From: Paracoccus pantotrophus
GTDB lineage: Bacteria; Pseudomonadota; Alphaproteobacteria; Rhodobacterales; Rhodobacteraceae
NCBI RefSeq assembly: GCF_008824185.1
Contig: NZ_CP044423.1
Location: 1,461,821 to 1,525,820, forward strand
DNA length: 64,000 nt
Reading direction: 5' to 3'
Of this stretch, positions 1 through 9,065 are shown piece by piece. The first letter of the stretch is position 1; each line of letters starts with the position of its first letter. The notes under the pieces were generated by a model, which was given only the letters and a program-made list of their open reading frames with translations, was not told the origin of the DNA and searched no databases. Both the position numbers and the translations under genes were made by a program.

Positions 1-1557
1 CAGCCGCTCGGGGAAATACTGCTTGGCCAGATGAAGGCCGGACAGGAAGTTCACCATCGCCGGGAGGTCGATGCTTTGGCCGGGCTTCGGCACGATGAAG
101 GCGCAAGCACGCTCGCCCAGCCTTTCGTCCGGATAGGCAACGATGGCGACCTGCTGCACGGCCGGATGCTTGTAAAGCAGCGCCTCGACCTCGACGACCG
201 GAATATTCTCGGCGCCCCTGATGATCACGTCCTTGGAACGGCCGCAGATCCGGATATAGCCCTGCTCATCCATGCGCGCGATGTCGCCGGTATCGAACCA
301 GCCCTCGGCATCGGTAGCGTTCCATTGCGGACGCTTGAGATAACCGGCGAAGTTCGAACAGCCGCGCACGAACAGTTCTCCCTCCTGCCCCGGGCCCAGC
401 GGCATGCCGTCGGGGTCGCGGATCTGCAGCTCCATCCCCGGCAGGGCAAAGCCGTCGGTCTGGACCGAACGCTCGTCAGGATCCTCGGGCGCGACCACCG
501 TGACGGCGCCGTTCTCGGTCATGCCCCAGGCCGAAATGACCTTGGCGTCCAATATCCGCTGCGCCCGTTCGACCAGGGGTCCGGGGATCGCGGTGCCGGC
601 GCAAAGGAAGATGCGCAGCGAGGAAGGATCGGTGGCACCTTCCTCGACCGCCGAGGTCAGGTCCATCAGGAAAGGGGTCGAGGCCATGGTGAAGCTGACC
701 CGCTCGTCCTGGATCAGCCGTGCGGCAAGATCCTTGTCCCAGCTGTCCATCAGGATCATGCGGGCGCACAGCATCACCGGCATCAGGAACCCATACATGA
801 AGCCGGTCTGGTGCGCCATCGGCGAGAACATCAGCACGGTGTCATCCGCGCCCAGATGCAGCCGGTCGGCATAGGCCACCAGGTTGGAATACATCGTGTT
901 GGCCGTATGCATCACGCCCTTCGGCTCGCCCGTGGTGCCCGAGGTGTAGATCAGCTGGCAAACGTCGTTCGCATCGCCCCGGTCACGAGCCGAGACGGCG
1001 CGCAGATCCGCGCCCACCTCCAGCGCCGGATCCAGCAACAGCGCATCGAAGCTGTTCGGTCCATCGCCGCCGGCAACGATGACATGGCGCAGGTCGGGCA
1101 GATCGGGGCGCATGCTCTCGGCCATGGTCTCGTGGTCGAAGCCGCGAAACAGTTTCGGCACCACAAAGGCCTTGGCCTCGCCATGCTTCAGCATGAACAG
1201 CAGCTCGTGTTCGCGAAAGATCGGCATCACCGGATTGAAGACCACGCCCAGCTTGCGGCAGCCGATGTAGAGCGCGACGAGCTCCCAGCTGTTGGAAAGC
1301 TGGCAGGCCAGCACGTCGTCGCGGCCAAGGCCGAGCCTGCGCAGCCCCGCCGCCACGCGCCAGGACAGCGCGTCAAGCTCGGTCCAGGTCAGGTCGCGGC
1401 GGTCGCCGGTCGCTGTCACGATGCTGGTCAGCGCCACCGCCTGCGGCTTTTCGCGCAGACAATCCTCGAAATAGTCGAGCAGCGTCTTGCCGGGCCATAG
1501 ACCCTCGGCCTCCATCCGGGCGCGGCGCGGTTCGATCAGGACGGCATCGAATTTCAT
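1..1557 (-). CDS. aliA: AMP-forming acyl-CoA synthetase, cyclohexanecarboxylate-CoA ligase type (3' end outside window)
   Basis: It activates a carboxylic acid to its CoA thioester through an acyl-adenylate; the likely substrate is cyclohexanecarboxylate. The first 519 residues are present. The adenylate motif YTSGTTGEPKG lies near residue 205 and the hinge-region motif WFDTGDIARMD near residue 415. The frame runs off the left edge, so the C-terminal catalytic lysine region is not visible. The ATG at 1557 starts MKFDAVLIEPRR. It is the last visible gene of the badH-to-aliA operon, 28 nt downstream of aliB. Substrate is inferred from the aliB, badH and badI neighbours, which match the Rhodopseudomonas palustris CHC genes; the family itself is broad. 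Confidence 0.85.
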   Translation of the reverse strand, partial: MKFDAVLIEPRRARMEAEGLWPGKTLLDYFEDCLREKPQAVALTSIVTATGDRRDLTWTELDALSWRVAAGLRRLGLGRDDVLACQLSNSWELVALYIGCRKLGVVFNPVMPIFREHELLFMLKHGEAKAFVVPKLFRGFDHETMAESMRPDLPDLRHVIVAGGDGPNSFDALLLDPALEVGADLRAVSARDRGDANDVCQLIYTSGTTGEPKGVMHTANTMYSNLVAYADRLHLGADDTVLMFSPMAHQTGFMYGFLMPVMLCARMILMDSWDKDLAARLIQDERVSFTMASTPFLMDLTSAVEEGATDPSSLRIFLCAGTAIPGPLVERAQRILDAKVISAWGMTENGAVTVVAPEDPDERSVQTDGFALPGMELQIRDPDGMPLGPGQEGELFVRGCSNFAGYLKRPQWNATDAEGWFDTGDIARMDEQGYIRICGRSKDVIIRGAENIPVVEVEALLYKHPAVQQVAIVAYPDERLGERACAFIVPKPGQSIDLPAMVNFLSGLHLAKQYFPERL

Positions 1558-1585
1558 GGGTTCTTCCTCCCCTTTTTCTCCCGGC

Positions 1586-2755
1586 TCAGCCGGTGACGGC
1601 CTTGCCGGCCCGCTCGCGGGCGATGATGTTCTTCATGATGTGCGCGGTGCCGTCGCCGATCTGCAGGCCCAGCACGTCGCGCAGCCGCTGCTCGAACGGC
1701 AATTCGTTGGAATAGGCGGCATGGCCATGGATCAGCAGGCAGGCATGGATCGCCTCGTAGGCCAGCAGCGGCGGCCACCATTTCGCCATCGCAGCCTCCG
1801 CCACATGCGGCAGACCGTTGTCCTTGAGCCACAGCGCGTTCAGCGACAGCAACCGCGCCGCCTCGACCTTGGTGTCGAAATCGGCAAGCTGGTGGGTGAT
1901 GCCTTGGAAGGCGGCCAGCGGTTTGTCGAAAGCCCTGCGCCCGCCGATATAGTCCCAGGTCTCGTCCAGCGATTGCCGCGCGGTGCCCAGGCATTGCAGC
2001 CCGATCAGCGAACGCGAGAAGTCGAAGCCCTGCATGACCTGGACGAAGCCCTTGCCCTCCTCTCCCAGCAGGTGATCGGCGGGCACGCGCACGTTGTCGA
2101 AGAAGATCGAGCCGCGGCCGATGGCGTGCTGGCCCAGGTCGGTGAAGCGGGTGGTGGAAATGCCGGGCGTGTCCATCGGCACGAAGACGGCGGAAATGCC
2201 GCGCGCCCTGTCCTCGGGCCTGCCGGTGCGGGCAAAGACCACCGCGCCTTTCGCCTGATCGGCGCAGGAGATCGAGGTCTTTTCGCCGTTGATCACATAA
2301 TGGTCGCCGTCGCGTTCCATCCGCAAGCCCAGGTTCGCGGCATCCGAACCACCACGCGGCTCGGTCAGGGCGATGGCGACGATCAACTCGCCCCCGATCA
2401 ATTTGGGCAACCATTCGCGCTTGATCTCGGGATTGGCGAAATTCGCGAGGATCTGCCCGTTCAGCGAGGCGAGGATGTTGACATAGCCCATGTTGAAATC
2501 GCCCCGGGCGATTTCCTCGATGATGACGCCGGAATAGATGGCGCCGGAGCCGAGGCCGCCGAATTCCTCGGGCAGTTCCGGCGCGATCAGGCCAAGGCCG
2601 CCCATCTCGCGCAGAAGATCGGGGCCGAAGCCGCCCGCCTTCTCACGCGCCTGATAGCCGGGGGCCAGTTTCTCGGCGGCGAACTTGCGGGCGAGGTCGC
2701 GCAGTGCGTTCAGTTCCTCGGTGTCGAAGATGGTGGGATACATGGGCTGCCTCAT
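1586..2755 (-). CDS. aliB: acyl-CoA dehydrogenase, cyclohexanecarboxyl-CoA dehydrogenase type
   Basis: An FAD acyl-CoA dehydrogenase of 389 aa, the normal length. It likely oxidises cyclohexanecarboxyl-CoA to cyclohex-1-enecarboxyl-CoA and passes electrons to ETF. Visible family features are the N-terminal helical domain, the middle beta-domain signature IALTEPRGGSDAA near residue 130, and a C-terminal helical domain ending in GDGTAHIMKN. The usual catalytic YEGT glutamate near the C-terminus is replaced by GDGTA, as in ring-acyl-CoA members whose base is an Asp (from memory of the family). The ATG at 2755 overlaps livF by 4 nt (ATGA). A second ATG at 2743 has a better-placed GAGG and could be the true start. 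Confidence 0.85.
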   Translation of the reverse strand: MRQPMYPTIFDTEELNALRDLARKFAAEKLAPGYQAREKAGGFGPDLLREMGGLGLIAPELPEEFGGLGSGAIYSGVIIEEIARGDFNMGYVNILASLNGQILANFANPEIKREWLPKLIGGELIVAIALTEPRGGSDAANLGLRMERDGDHYVINGEKTSISCADQAKGAVVFARTGRPEDRARGISAVFVPMDTPGISTTRFTDLGQHAIGRGSIFFDNVRVPADHLLGEEGKGFVQVMQGFDFSRSLIGLQCLGTARQSLDETWDYIGGRRAFDKPLAAFQGITHQLADFDTKVEAARLLSLNALWLKDNGLPHVAEAAMAKWWPPLLAYEAIHACLLIHGHAAYSNELPFEQRLRDVLGLQIGDGTAHIMKNIIARERAGKAVTG

Positions 2756-3464
2756 TGAACCATCAGATATTTGCGGGTGATTTCCGGGTCGGCATAGAAG
2801 CCGTCCACGCTGCCGTTCCAGACCATCATGCCCCGGTCGATGACATAGACCCGGTCGGCGCAGCGACGGATCGTGTTCAGCGCCTGTTCGGACACGATCA
2901 TCGACACCCCCTCGCGTTTCAGCGCGACGATGGCGTCGACCACCTCCTCGGCGATCTTGGGCGCCAGCCCCTCATGCGGCTCGTCGAGCAGCAGAAGCTT
3001 CGGGCAGGTCAGCAGCGACCGGGCGATGGACAGCATCTGCTGCTCGCCCCCGCTCATCACCCCTGCCTTGCGGTGACGATAGTCGTGCAATTGCGGGAAC
3101 AGGCGGAACACCTCGTCCACCGTCCAGCGGCGGCGGCCGGCGGCGGCGGCGACCGGCCGCGGCACGTTCAGGTTTTCCAGTACCGAAAGCGAGGCGAAGA
3201 CGCGCCGGTCCTCGGGCACATAGCCCACGCCGCGGCGGATCACCTCATGCGGGCGCATCCCGGCCAGCGGGGCACCGTCGAAGACGATCTCGCCCCCGTC
3301 ACGGCAATCTGGTCACGGACGATGGACTTCATCGTCGAGGATTTGCCGACCCCGTTCCGCCCGATCAGGCAGACCACCTCGCCAGGCGCGACCTCCAGGT
3401 CGATCCCGTGCAGAACCTCGGCCTTGCCATAGGCGGCGTGCAGGTCTGAAATGCGCAGCATCAT
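2752..3464 (-). pseudogene. livF: branched-chain-type ABC transporter ATPase LivF, single-base frameshift
   Basis: Second ATPase of the Liv-type importer. The 5' part (3464 to about 3298) encodes the Walker A region LIGRNGVGKSST. The 3' part (from about 3297 to 2752) encodes GVGYVPEDRR, the MSGGEQQ signature and the Walker B LLLLDEP. The two parts are in different frames. Adding one G to the five-G run on the coding strand (C run at 3293-3297) restores a continuous protein reading VTGGEIVFDG through the junction, about 237 aa, the normal LivF length. This is therefore either a real 1-nt deletion, a slippage-prone tract, or a sequencing error. The ATG at 3464 overlaps the livG stop. Confidence 0.85.
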
Positions 3465-4210
3465 CAGTGCCCCCCTCCCAGATAGACGGCCTGCACCTCG
3501 TCATTGGCCTTGATGTCCTCGGGGCTGCCCTGGGCCAGGATCGCGCCGCGCACCATGACGGTGACGCGCCGGGCGATCTTCATCACCACGTCGATGTCGT
3601 GTTCGACGAAGATCAGCGTCTTGCCGGTGGCATCGACCCGTTCGGCCACCATCTCCATCAGGAAGTGGCGTTCCTTGATCGACATGCCGGCGGTGGGCTC
3701 GTCCAGCAGCAGCAGGTCCGGGTCAGCGGCCAGCGCCATGCCGAATTCCAGCCGCTTGCGGTCGCCGAGGCTCAAGTCCGCGACCGTATCCCGCGACCGT
3801 TCGGCCAGGCCCACGGTTTCCAGCATGGCGTGGGCACGGTCGATCTTTTCGGCATAGACCCGGCCCGAGAGCGAGGCCCATTTGCCCGAAGCGATGACGT
3901 AAGCCGCCATCATGTTTTCCAGCACCGACATGTGCAGAAAGGCGCGGCTGATCTGGAAAGTGCGGCCGATCCCCCTTTTGGCCAGCCGCGCCGGCGGCAG
4001 CGCCAGGATGTTCTCGCCCTTGAAGATCATCTCGCCCTCCACCCCCGGCAGTTGCCCGGCGATGCAGGCGATGAAGGTGGATTTCCCCGCCCCGTTCGGG
4101 CCGATCAGGGCGTGGCGTTCACCCCTGGGGATGTCGAAGGAGATGTCCTTCAGCGCGATGAAGGCACCATAGGCCTTGCGGATGTGGCGGGCGGAGAGGA
4201 TCGGCTGCAT
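3464..4210 (-). CDS. livG: branched-chain-type ABC transporter ATPase LivG
   Basis: Cytoplasmic ATPase of a HAAT-family importer, 248 aa. It has Walker A GPNGAGKST near residue 38, a family-typical FQISRAF segment, a signature region LSLGDRKRLE, and Walker B LLLLDEPTAG followed by the switch histidine in FVEHDIDVV. The chosen ATG (4210) begins MQPILSARHIRKAYG, where LivG homologues begin. An upstream ATG at 4252 would add 14 unlikely residues. The gene overlaps the livM reading frame by 92 nt and the livF start by a few nt, so the transporter genes look translationally coupled. The cargo is inferred to be CHC or a related acid because the transporter lies inside the bad/ali operon. Confidence 0.9.
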   Translation of the reverse strand: MQPILSARHIRKAYGAFIALKDISFDIPRGERHALIGPNGAGKSTFIACIAGQLPGVEGEMIFKGENILALPPARLAKRGIGRTFQISRAFLHMSVLENMMAAYVIASGKWASLSGRVYAEKIDRAHAMLETVGLAERSRDTVADLSLGDRKRLEFGMALAADPDLLLLDEPTAGMSIKERHFLMEMVAERVDATGKTLIFVEHDIDVVMKIARRVTVMVRGAILAQGSPEDIKANDEVQAVYLGGGH

Positions 4211-5180
4211 CAGCGGATCCCCCGAGCATCGCCCGCAGCCGGGCCGAGACACCGGCGAAGCCGGCCGGGGCCACCAGGCAGATCGCCAGCAGGATCAGGC
4301 CCAGCACCAGTTCCCATTCGTGGATCACCTTCGAGACGAAGGTGGCCAGCAATTCGTAGATGATGCCGCCCCAGATACCGCCGGCAAAGCTGTTCAAGCC
4401 GCCGATGACGACCATGATCAGCCCGTCCAGCGTGATGCCCAGACCGGCATAGTCGGGGAAGGCCGCGCCATGCAGCACCGAATAAAGCGTGCCCGCGACC
4501 CCGGCGAAAAAGGCGGCGATGACGAAGGCCACCAGCTGCACCCGCCGCGCACCCAGGCCAAGCGCCTCGGCCCGGTAGCGATCCTGCCCCACGGCGCGGA
4601 TCGACAGGCCGAGCGGGGATTTCACGATCCCCCACAGCGCCAGCAGGCAGAGCGTGACCACCGCCAGCACCGCCGTCGCATAGCCCTTTTCGGAAAGGCC
4701 AAAGCGCGGGATCATGAAACCGGTGATGCCGGTATCGCCGCCGGTGAAGTCATACCACTGGAACAGCACGGTATAGGTGATCTGCGCGCAGGCCAGCGTC
4801 AGCATCGCGAAATAGATCTGCGTCAGCCGCACGCAGAGCGCGCCGAAGACCAGCCCGCCAAGTGCCGCGGCCAGCGGGCCGATAGCCAGCGCCAGTTCCG
4901 GCGGCACCCCGCCCCGCACAACGGCCAGGGTGAAGCCATAGGCGCCAAGGCCGAAATAGGCGGCATGGCCGAAGCTGACCATGTGGCCGAAGCTCATCAG
5001 CAGGTTCAGCGACGAGGCGAACAGCGCCATGATCATGATCTCGGTCATCATGGTCGAGGTCGAGGTCGACGCCATCCAGTTGATCGCCAGGACCGCGGCC
5101 AGCGCCGGGACCACGAATTGCCAGCTGACGGTGGCACGGGCCACCCTGGCCCAGAGGGTTTTCAGATCCTGCGCGGTCAT
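4119..5180 (-). CDS. livM: branched-chain-type ABC transporter permease LivM
   Basis: Inner-membrane permease of the Liv-type importer, 353 aa. It has roughly eight to ten hydrophobic segments and the LivM hallmark SFGHAAYFGLGAYG near residue 70. The conserved cytoplasmic-loop segment SIRAVGQDRYRAEALG, which contacts the ATPase, lies near residue 195. The last 28 or so residues are read from DNA that also encodes the N-terminus of LivG and look like out-of-frame sequence, so the natural stop may have been lost. The ATG at 5180 overlaps the livH stop by 4 nt. Confidence 0.88.
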   Translation of the reverse strand: MTAQDLKTLWARVARATVSWQFVVPALAAVLAINWMASTSTSTMMTEIMIMALFASSLNLLMSFGHMVSFGHAAYFGLGAYGFTLAVVRGGVPPELALAIGPLAAALGGLVFGALCVRLTQIYFAMLTLACAQITYTVLFQWYDFTGGDTGITGFMIPRFGLSEKGYATAVLAVVTLCLLALWGIVKSPLGLSIRAVGQDRYRAEALGLGARRVQLVAFVIAAFFAGVAGTLYSVLHGAAFPDYAGLGITLDGLIMVVIGGLNSFAGGIWGGIIYELLATFVSKVIHEWELVLGLILLAICLVAPAGFAGVSARLRAMLGGSADAADPLRPPHPQGLWCLHRAEGHLLRHPQG

Positions 5181-6049
5181 CGTGCCGGGCCTCCCTGACG
5201 GCCCATCGAGCGGGCGATGAGAACGGCGGCCATGATCAGGAAGATCAGGACCATCGACAGGCGGGGGAAATACATCACCCCGATCGCCTTGGTGACGCCG
5301 ACCACCAACGCACCGGCCAAAGCGCCGTACAGGTTGCCCAGCCCCCCGATCACGCAGACGATGAAGGCCGAGACGATGATGGTGGTGTCGAGCAGGTAAT
5401 TCACCTCGCCATAGGGCGCGCTCAGCCCCCCGGCCAGACCGGCAAGAAACGCCCCGGCGGCAAAGACCGCGGTGAAGATCAGCTTCTCGTTCACGCCCAG
5501 AAGCGCGACCATGCCGCGGTCATCGGTGCCGGCGCGCAGAAGGATGCCCGCCCGGGTGAAGTAGATCACCCAGATCATCGCCAGCACCACGATGAGCCCG
5601 GCGGCAAAGATCGCGATGGGGAACAGCGGGAAATAGGTGTCGCCCACCACCAGCGCCCCCATCAGCGCATCGGGCATCTGCACCGAGACGCTGTTCGCGC
5701 CCCAGGTCATGCGCACCAGGTCGCGGATGATCAGCACCAGCGCCACGGTGACGATCAGCTGCAGGATACCATCCTTGCCGTAGATGCGGCGCAGCACAGT
5801 CGTCTCGAACAAGACGCCCAGGGCCGAGACGGCCGCCGCCGAAGCCGCCACGGCGACGAAAAACCCCCAGAGCGTGCCCGGCGCGATCAACGGCACCAGC
5901 TCATAGGTCAGGAACGCGCCCAGCATGTAGAAAGAGCCATGGGCGAAGTTGATGATGCGGGTGACGCCGAAGATCAGCGTCAGGCCCGAGGCGATCAGGA
6001 AAAGCGTCATGCCTTCCATGAGCCCATTGACGAGCTGGATCAGAACCAT
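5177..6049 (-). CDS. livH: branched-chain-type ABC transporter permease LivH
   Basis: Inner-membrane permease paired with LivM, 290 aa. It shows the typical start MVLIQLVNGLMEGMTLFLIA, the motif GVTRIINFAHGSFYMLGA near residue 30, and multiple transmembrane segments. The ATG at 6049 is preferred to an upstream one at 6082 because GAGGA lies 7 nt ahead and the family begins here. It sits 60 nt downstream of the solute-binding protein gene and overlaps livM by 4 nt. Confidence 0.9.
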   Translation of the reverse strand: MVLIQLVNGLMEGMTLFLIASGLTLIFGVTRIINFAHGSFYMLGAFLTYELVPLIAPGTLWGFFVAVAASAAAVSALGVLFETTVLRRIYGKDGILQLIVTVALVLIIRDLVRMTWGANSVSVQMPDALMGALVVGDTYFPLFPIAIFAAGLIVVLAMIWVIYFTRAGILLRAGTDDRGMVALLGVNEKLIFTAVFAAGAFLAGLAGGLSAPYGEVNYLLDTTIIVSAFIVCVIGGLGNLYGALAGALVVGVTKAIGVMYFPRLSMVLIFLIMAAVLIARSMGRQGGPAR

Positions 6050-6109
6050 CTGGATTTCCTCTGGCTGGTCCCGGCGGATCATCCCGCCGGGACGGGTTCG
6101 CAGAGTGGC

Positions 6110-7333
6110 CTACCTGGCAGCTCCACGGGCCTGGAGGATCAGATCCTCGGCAGGCATCAGCGGCGCGCCCTCGAACTTTTCCACCTCGGTCAGGATCGGG
6201 AAATCGTAGCCCTCGACCTTGGCCGCCTTGCCGACATAGACCGGCGCGTTCATCTGGCCGTCCAGCGCGCGGATAGTCAGGCCCTTTTCGCGCAGCCCGT
6301 CGAAGCTGACCTGCGGCAGCGCGGCGATGATCGCATCGGCTTCGACGGTGCCGGCCTTTTCGGCCACGGCGGCATAGAAATGCAGCCCGTCATAGGCATT
6401 GATCGCCCAGTCGGTCGGATATTCGCCATAGGCGGCGCGATAGGTCTCGATGAAGGCGGTTACCTCTGGCGACTGTTCCAGCGCAAAGAACGGTGCGCGG
6501 GCGATGCCATAGACGTTGTCGGCGGGCATCGAGGCGCCTTGCGATTGCAACGTGTCCACCGTCATCAGCGTCACGAGATTGGTCTTCTGGAAAAAGCCGA
6601 ACCCCTGCCCCTGCTTCAGCGTCGCGCCCAGCGAGGGACCGAACAGCGGGGCGAAGACCGCATCGGGCTGCTGCGCCAGCGTGGCGGTGATATAGGGCGC
6701 CATCGCGGTCTCGCCGACCTTGGCATAGATCGGATCGGCAAAGGCGATATCGGGGCGCAGCTCCTTCAGTCGCTCGGTGAAGGCCGCGACCGAGGTATGG
6801 CCCCATTCGTAGTCGGAACCAAGCGCCGAGATCTTCTTCCATTCGGGCTTCTTCGCCACATATTCGGCCGCAGCATAGGCCTCCATCGTGGCATTGGCCT
6901 GCACCTGCCAGAAATAAGGCTGGTAGAGTTCGATATTGGCCCGCTGGGTCGAGCCGATGGCGGCATAGAACGGCACTTTCAACTCGGCCGAGACCGCGCT
7001 TTCCGCCAGCATCACCGCTGAAGAACAGACACCGGTCAACACGTCGATCCTGTCCTTGGTGATCAGGTCGCGCGCGACCTTGGCGCCCTCGTCGGGCTTG
7101 GTCTGGGTGTCGCGCACAATCAGTTCGACCGGACGGCCCAGGATGCCGCCAGCCGCGTTGATCTCCTCGGCGGCGATCTTCGCGCCGTTCAGCCCGTCCT
7201 CGGACAGGGCAGCGCAGGCCCCGGTAAGGTCGGCGGCAAAGCCGACCTTGACCGGCCCGTCCTGCGCCCCGGCAGATGTGGCCAGGGCTGCCAGCACCGC
7301 AGCGACAACGGTTTTCTTGTTCTTCTCAAGCAT
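6110..7333 (-). CDS. ABC transporter periplasmic substrate-binding protein (LivK/HAAT type)
   Basis: Periplasmic binding protein of 407 aa for the adjacent Liv permease. The N-terminus MLEKNKKTVVAAVLAALATS is a Sec signal peptide, with probable cleavage after ATSAGA. The mature protein begins with the type I binding-protein pattern VKVGFAADLTGACAALSEDG. The ATG at 7333 has a strong GGGGAGGAG 3 to 11 nt upstream and is preferred to an in-frame ATG at 7363. The protein lies between badI and livH in the CHC operon, so an alicyclic or aromatic acid ligand is likely. That is inference from context; the fold alone cannot tell this from amino-acid binders. Confidence 0.88.
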   Translation of the reverse strand: MLEKNKKTVVAAVLAALATSAGAQDGPVKVGFAADLTGACAALSEDGLNGAKIAAEEINAAGGILGRPVELIVRDTQTKPDEGAKVARDLITKDRIDVLTGVCSSAVMLAESAVSAELKVPFYAAIGSTQRANIELYQPYFWQVQANATMEAYAAAEYVAKKPEWKKISALGSDYEWGHTSVAAFTERLKELRPDIAFADPIYAKVGETAMAPYITATLAQQPDAVFAPLFGPSLGATLKQGQGFGFFQKTNLVTLMTVDTLQSQGASMPADNVYGIARAPFFALEQSPEVTAFIETYRAAYGEYPTDWAINAYDGLHFYAAVAEKAGTVEADAIIAALPQVSFDGLREKGLTIRALDGQMNAPVYVGKAAKVEGYDFPILTEVEKFEGAPLMPAEDLILQARGAAR

Positions 7334-7367
7334 GAACTCCTCCCCAAGTTGCTTGATAACCATTTAT

Positions 7368-8150
7368 TTATCTTGAGAATTTTCGGAAATCTGGCTTGCG
7401 CTTCTCCTTGAACGCAATGCCGCCTTCCTTGCTTTCTTCGGTGTCGTAGTAGAGGCTGAGCGCATACATCCCGAGCCCTGCAATGCCGCGCTGATGCTCG
7501 GTGTCGATGTTGAAGCTGCGCTTGGCGATGGCGATGGCGGTGGGCGATTTCTCCATGATCTCGGCGCACCAGCGGTCCACCTCGGCGTCCAGCTGGTCAT
7601 CGGGGACAACCGTGTTCACCAGGCCCATCGCCAGAGCCTCGGCCGCCTTGTAGCGACGACACATGTACCAGATCTCGCGCGCCTTCTTCTCGCCCACCAC
7701 GCGGGCCAGGAAGGCGGTGCCGAAACCGGGATCGACCGAGCCGACCTTGGGTCCGACCTGGCCGAACTGCGCGCTTTCCGCCGCGATGGTGAAATCGCAG
7801 ATCGTGCACAGCACGTTGCCGCCGCCCACGGCAAAGCCGCGCACCTTGGCGATCACCGGCTTGGGCACGTCGCGGATGATGGAATGCAGATCCTCCATCG
7901 GCAGGCCGATGGTGCCGCGCCCGTCATACTGCCCCTCATGGGCGGATTGATCGCCGCCGGTGCAGAAAGCCCGCTCCCCGGCGCCGGTCAGCACGATAAC
8001 CCCGATGGACTTGTCCCAGCCGGCCTTGTTGAAGGCGTGGATCAGTTCCTCGCAGGTCTGGCCGCGAAAGGCGTTCATCCTGTCGGGGCGGTTGATGGTG
8101 ATGGTGGCGACGCCGTCCTTCACCTCATAGATGATGTCTTCATAGGTCAT
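7368..8150 (-). CDS. badI: 2-ketocyclohexanecarboxyl-CoA hydrolase (ring opening)
   Basis: A crotonase-fold hydrolase of 260 aa, the same length as I recall for R. palustris BadI. It hydrolytically opens 2-ketocyclohexanecarboxyl-CoA to pimeloyl-CoA. Features are TITINRPDRMNAF near residue 15, the oxyanion-hole segment GERAFCTGGDQSAHEG near residue 65, GGGNVLCTICDFTIA near residue 105, and the C-terminal AFKEKRKPDF typical of the crotonase superfamily. It resembles MenB-type ring-acting crotonases rather than simple hydratases. The ATG at 8150 begins MTYEDIIYEV. It follows badH by 11 nt. Confidence 0.9.
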   Translation of the reverse strand: MTYEDIIYEVKDGVATITINRPDRMNAFRGQTCEELIHAFNKAGWDKSIGVIVLTGAGERAFCTGGDQSAHEGQYDGRGTIGLPMEDLHSIIRDVPKPVIAKVRGFAVGGGNVLCTICDFTIAAESAQFGQVGPKVGSVDPGFGTAFLARVVGEKKAREIWYMCRRYKAAEALAMGLVNTVVPDDQLDAEVDRWCAEIMEKSPTAIAIAKRSFNIDTEHQRGIAGLGMYALSLYYDTEESKEGGIAFKEKRKPDFRKFSR

Positions 8151-8161
8151 GGCTTTCCCTT

Positions 8162-8932
8162 TCATCCGTGCATGGTCAGGCCGCCCGAGACCGAGATCAC
8201 CTGACCGGTGATGAAGGCCGCGTCGTCGCTGGACAGAAACAGGATCGCGCCTGGCAGATCTTCGGGCTTGCCCAGCCGCCCCAGCGGGACAGCCTTGGCA
8301 AATGCCACGCGCAGCTTTTCCTTGTCGCCGGCCGCTTCCATGAAGTTTTCCAGCATCCCGGTTTCGGTCACGCCCGGACAGACGGTGTTGAAGGTGATGC
8401 CGTGGCGGGAATGTTCGCGCGCCAGGGTCTTCATGAAGGCGATGACCCCCGCCTTGCAGGCGCCATAGACGGATTCCCCCGACGAACCGCCCCGGCCGGC
8501 GTCCGATCCGATCGACACGATGCGTCCGCCGGCACCGCGAGCAACCATCGATTCCAGCACCGGCTTGGTGATGTTCAGCACCGTGCGCAGGTTGATATCG
8601 ATGATCTTGTTCCAAAAATCCGGGCCGGATTTCAGGAACGGCGTAAACAGATCCCAACCTGCATTGTTCACCAGCACATCGATGGGGCCGAACTCGGCCT
8701 CGACCCGGGCGACAGCGGCGGCGGAGGCATCGTAATCGATCAGGTTCACCACCATCGCAGTAGCCTCGCCTCCAACCGCGCGGATCGCTTCGACGACCTG
8801 ACCGGCCGCCTCGGCACCGACATCGGCCACGACGACCCGGGCCCCCTCCTCGGCGAAGCGCAGGCAGGTGGCCGAACCGATGCCACCACCGCCGCCAGTT
8901 ACGACAACTACTTTCCCTTTCAGGCCACGCAA
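8162..8932 (-). CDS. badH: 2-hydroxycyclohexanecarboxyl-CoA dehydrogenase (SDR)
   Basis: An SDR of 256 aa that likely oxidises 2-hydroxycyclohexanecarboxyl-CoA to the 2-keto ester with NAD+. The nucleotide motif TGGGGGIG is at residues 12-19, NNAG at 89-92, and the catalytic Tyr156-x3-Lys160 in YGACK. The chosen start is TTG at 8932, because AAGGAG lies about 7 nt upstream and the protein then begins at the family position (RGLKGKVVVVTG). No ATG or GTG fits there, and the next in-frame ATG upstream (9064) would add 44 residues with no RBS. It is the first gene of the operon. Confidence 0.9.
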   Translation of the reverse strand: MRGLKGKVVVVTGGGGGIGSATCLRFAEEGARVVVADVGAEAAGQVVEAIRAVGGEATAMVVNLIDYDASAAAVARVEAEFGPIDVLVNNAGWDLFTPFLKSGPDFWNKIIDINLRTVLNITKPVLESMVARGAGGRIVSIGSDAGRGGSSGESVYGACKAGVIAFMKTLAREHSRHGITFNTVCPGVTETGMLENFMEAAGDKEKLRVAFAKAVPLGRLGKPEDLPGAILFLSSDDAAFITGQVISVSGGLTMHG

Positions 8933-8975
8933 AGCGATCTCCTTCCTGACTTCAGGCCACAGGGTCTCGGCCAGA

Positions 8976-9001
8976 GAAATCGCATTTTCTTGCGATATTT
9001 C
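8976..9001. promoter_or_regulatory. inverted repeat in badH leader
   Basis: ATCGCA-TTTTCT-TGCGAT, extended by GAAA on one side and TTTC on the other, lies 44-69 nt upstream of the badH TTG. It could be a regulator site or a leader hairpin. Confidence 0.45.
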
Positions 9002-9065
9002 TGTTGAATTGCCTTGTCCGAATCCCTGGACGGCCTCCCTGGCAGCATCCTGCAGCAGTCGCAAA

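Noticed and set aside
31..1500. Plus-strand open frame of 489 codons at the left edge
   Set aside because: It is the complement of aliA, and aliA has the conserved adenylation motifs.
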